The translations under genes and the position numbers were made by a program. A stretch of 24,237 nucleotides of DNA from Labilibaculum sp032125735 (lineage in GTDB: Bacteria; Bacteroidota; Bacteroidia; Bacteroidales; Marinifilaceae). The stretch covers positions 1 to 24,237 of the forward strand of contig JAQBBZ010000341.1 of NCBI GenBank assembly GCA_032125735.1. Direction: 5' to 3'. The notes under the pieces were generated by a model that saw only the letters and a list, made by a program, of their open reading frames with translations, searched no databases and was not told the origin of the DNA. Each line of letters opens with the position of its first letter. Within the stretch, counting starts at the first letter, position 1. Positions 23,635 to 24,237 of the stretch are shown here, in pieces.

Positions 23635-24237
23635 TTAAAATGCTCTGTTACTATCAATTTCTTCCAAATAATCTGCAATTTTCCGTAAGAATGCTCCACC
23701 CAAGGCTCCATCTACAACACGGTGGTCGTAGGAAAGAGACAGGAACATTTTCTGACGAACTACAATTGCATCACCAGCTGGAGTTTCAATTACAGCAGGT
23801 TTCTTTTCAATGGTTCCAACAGCTAAAATTGCAACCTGTGGCTGATTGATAATCGGAGTACCCATTACATTTTTGAAGGATCCAAAATTAGAAATGGTGA
23901 AAGTACCTCCCTGAATATCATCAGGACTCAATTTATTGTTTCGTGCTGCATTTGCCAAACGGTTCAGGTCATTTGCCAAACCAATCAAATTTTTCTGATC
24001 TGAATTTTTAATTACGGGAACAATTAGGTTTCCACTGGGAAGAGCCACTGCAACACCCACATTAATATTCTTTCTAAGAATAACATTGTATCCATCAACG
24101 GAAGCATTTACACCTGGGAATTCACGTAAAGCTTTAGACACAGCTTCTATAATAATTGGCATGTAAGTAATTTTAGTGCCTTCTTTTTTAAAGAATTCAT
24201 CTTTTACTTTGTTTCTCCAATTAACCATATCGGTAAC
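23635..24237 (-). CDS. Dihydrolipoamide acyltransferase (E2), C-terminal catalytic part, cut by window edge
   Basis: The visible 200 residues are the chloramphenicol-acetyltransferase-like catalytic domain of E2; the frame stays open to the window end (VTDMVNWRNKV), so the internal Met at 24228 is not the start. The active-site motif SLSYDHRVVDGALGGAFL near the C-terminus provides the His and Asp. Other family stretches are INVGVAVALPSGNLIVPVIKN and GGTFTISNFGSF. It transfers the acyl group from lipoyl-lysine to CoA and forms the core of the complex. Lipoyl and E1/E3-binding domains would lie upstream outside the window. It is 3 nt ahead of the fused E1. Confidence 0.94.
   Translation of the reverse strand, partial: VTDMVNWRNKVKDEFFKKEGTKITYMPIIIEAVSKALREFPGVNASVDGYNVILRKNINVGVAVALPSGNLIVPVIKNSDQKNLIGLANDLNRLANAARNNKLSPDDIQGGTFTISNFGSFKNVMGTPIINQPQVAILAVGTIEKKPAVIETPAGDAIVVRQKMFLSLSYDHRVVDGALGGAFLRKIADYLEEIDSNRAF

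Overview
The window is a stretch of Bacteroidota chromosome. It is AT-rich, it uses TAnnTTTG-type promoter elements where one can be seen, and its gene content suggests a marine, facultatively anaerobic Marinilabiliales-like bacterium (Labilibaculum/Marinifilum type; this placement is inference from remembered gene content, not a search). Every convincing gene is on the minus strand, so transcription runs from high to low coordinates. Both ends cut genes: ilvC at the left and an E2 acyltransferase at the right.

Layout, left to right. (1) 1-4971: a branched-chain amino-acid operon read ilvD-ilvB-ilvN-ilvC. It is preceded by a leader of about 450 nt holding two complete attenuator modules in tandem, each with an Ile/Val-rich leader peptide, a candidate antiterminator and an intrinsic terminator. 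(2) 5200-6319: a three-gene envelope operon (YtxH-like, holin-like membrane protein, small basic protein) ending in a strong terminator. (3) 6625-8586: a GNAT acetyltransferase fused to an RLAN/RimK-type ATP-grasp ligase. (4) 8776-9329: a NifX/NifB-family protein with a Cys/His-rich tail and its terminator. (5) 9612-10409: a six-helix voltage-gated K+ channel. (6) 10410-11393: almost 1 kb without a convincing gene, holding two head-to-head arrays of 21/42-bp heptad-phased repeats and the first copy of a dispersed three-hairpin repeat. (7) 11394-14168: a 19-heme-motif cytochrome c fused to a membrane cytochrome b. (8) 14350-14505: second copy of the dispersed repeat. (9) 14536-16716: dipeptidyl peptidase IV. 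(10) 16813-16899: a large inverted repeat. (11) 16959-20187: a hydroxyproline dehydratase (glycyl radical enzyme) with its radical-SAM activase. (12) 20469-20842: two tandem copies of the dispersed repeat. (13) 20935-21444: flavodoxin. (14) 21538-24237: a fused E1 alpha/beta 2-oxoacid dehydrogenase behind an E2 acyltransferase.

How the genes fit together. The ilv genes make valine, isoleucine and the leucine precursor, and the leader shows how the cell would sense Ile/Val supply. The glycyl radical enzyme, its activase, flavodoxin (a plausible electron donor to the activase), the multiheme cytochrome and the 2-oxoacid dehydrogenase point to a flexible life including anaerobic growth on amino acids and peptides. 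DPP-IV releases X-Pro dipeptides, and HypD handles hydroxyproline from collagen-like material, so those two neighbours may be functionally linked (inference).

Gene-free stretches longer than 300 bases are 4482-5301, 6320-6624, 8587-8951, 10410-11393, 14169-14535 and 20188-20934; what each holds is listed below. No tRNA, rRNA, CRISPR array, transposase or prophage was seen. The most unusual content is the double attenuator, the inverted heptad arrays and the dispersed three-hairpin repeat, which shows compensatory base changes between copies.
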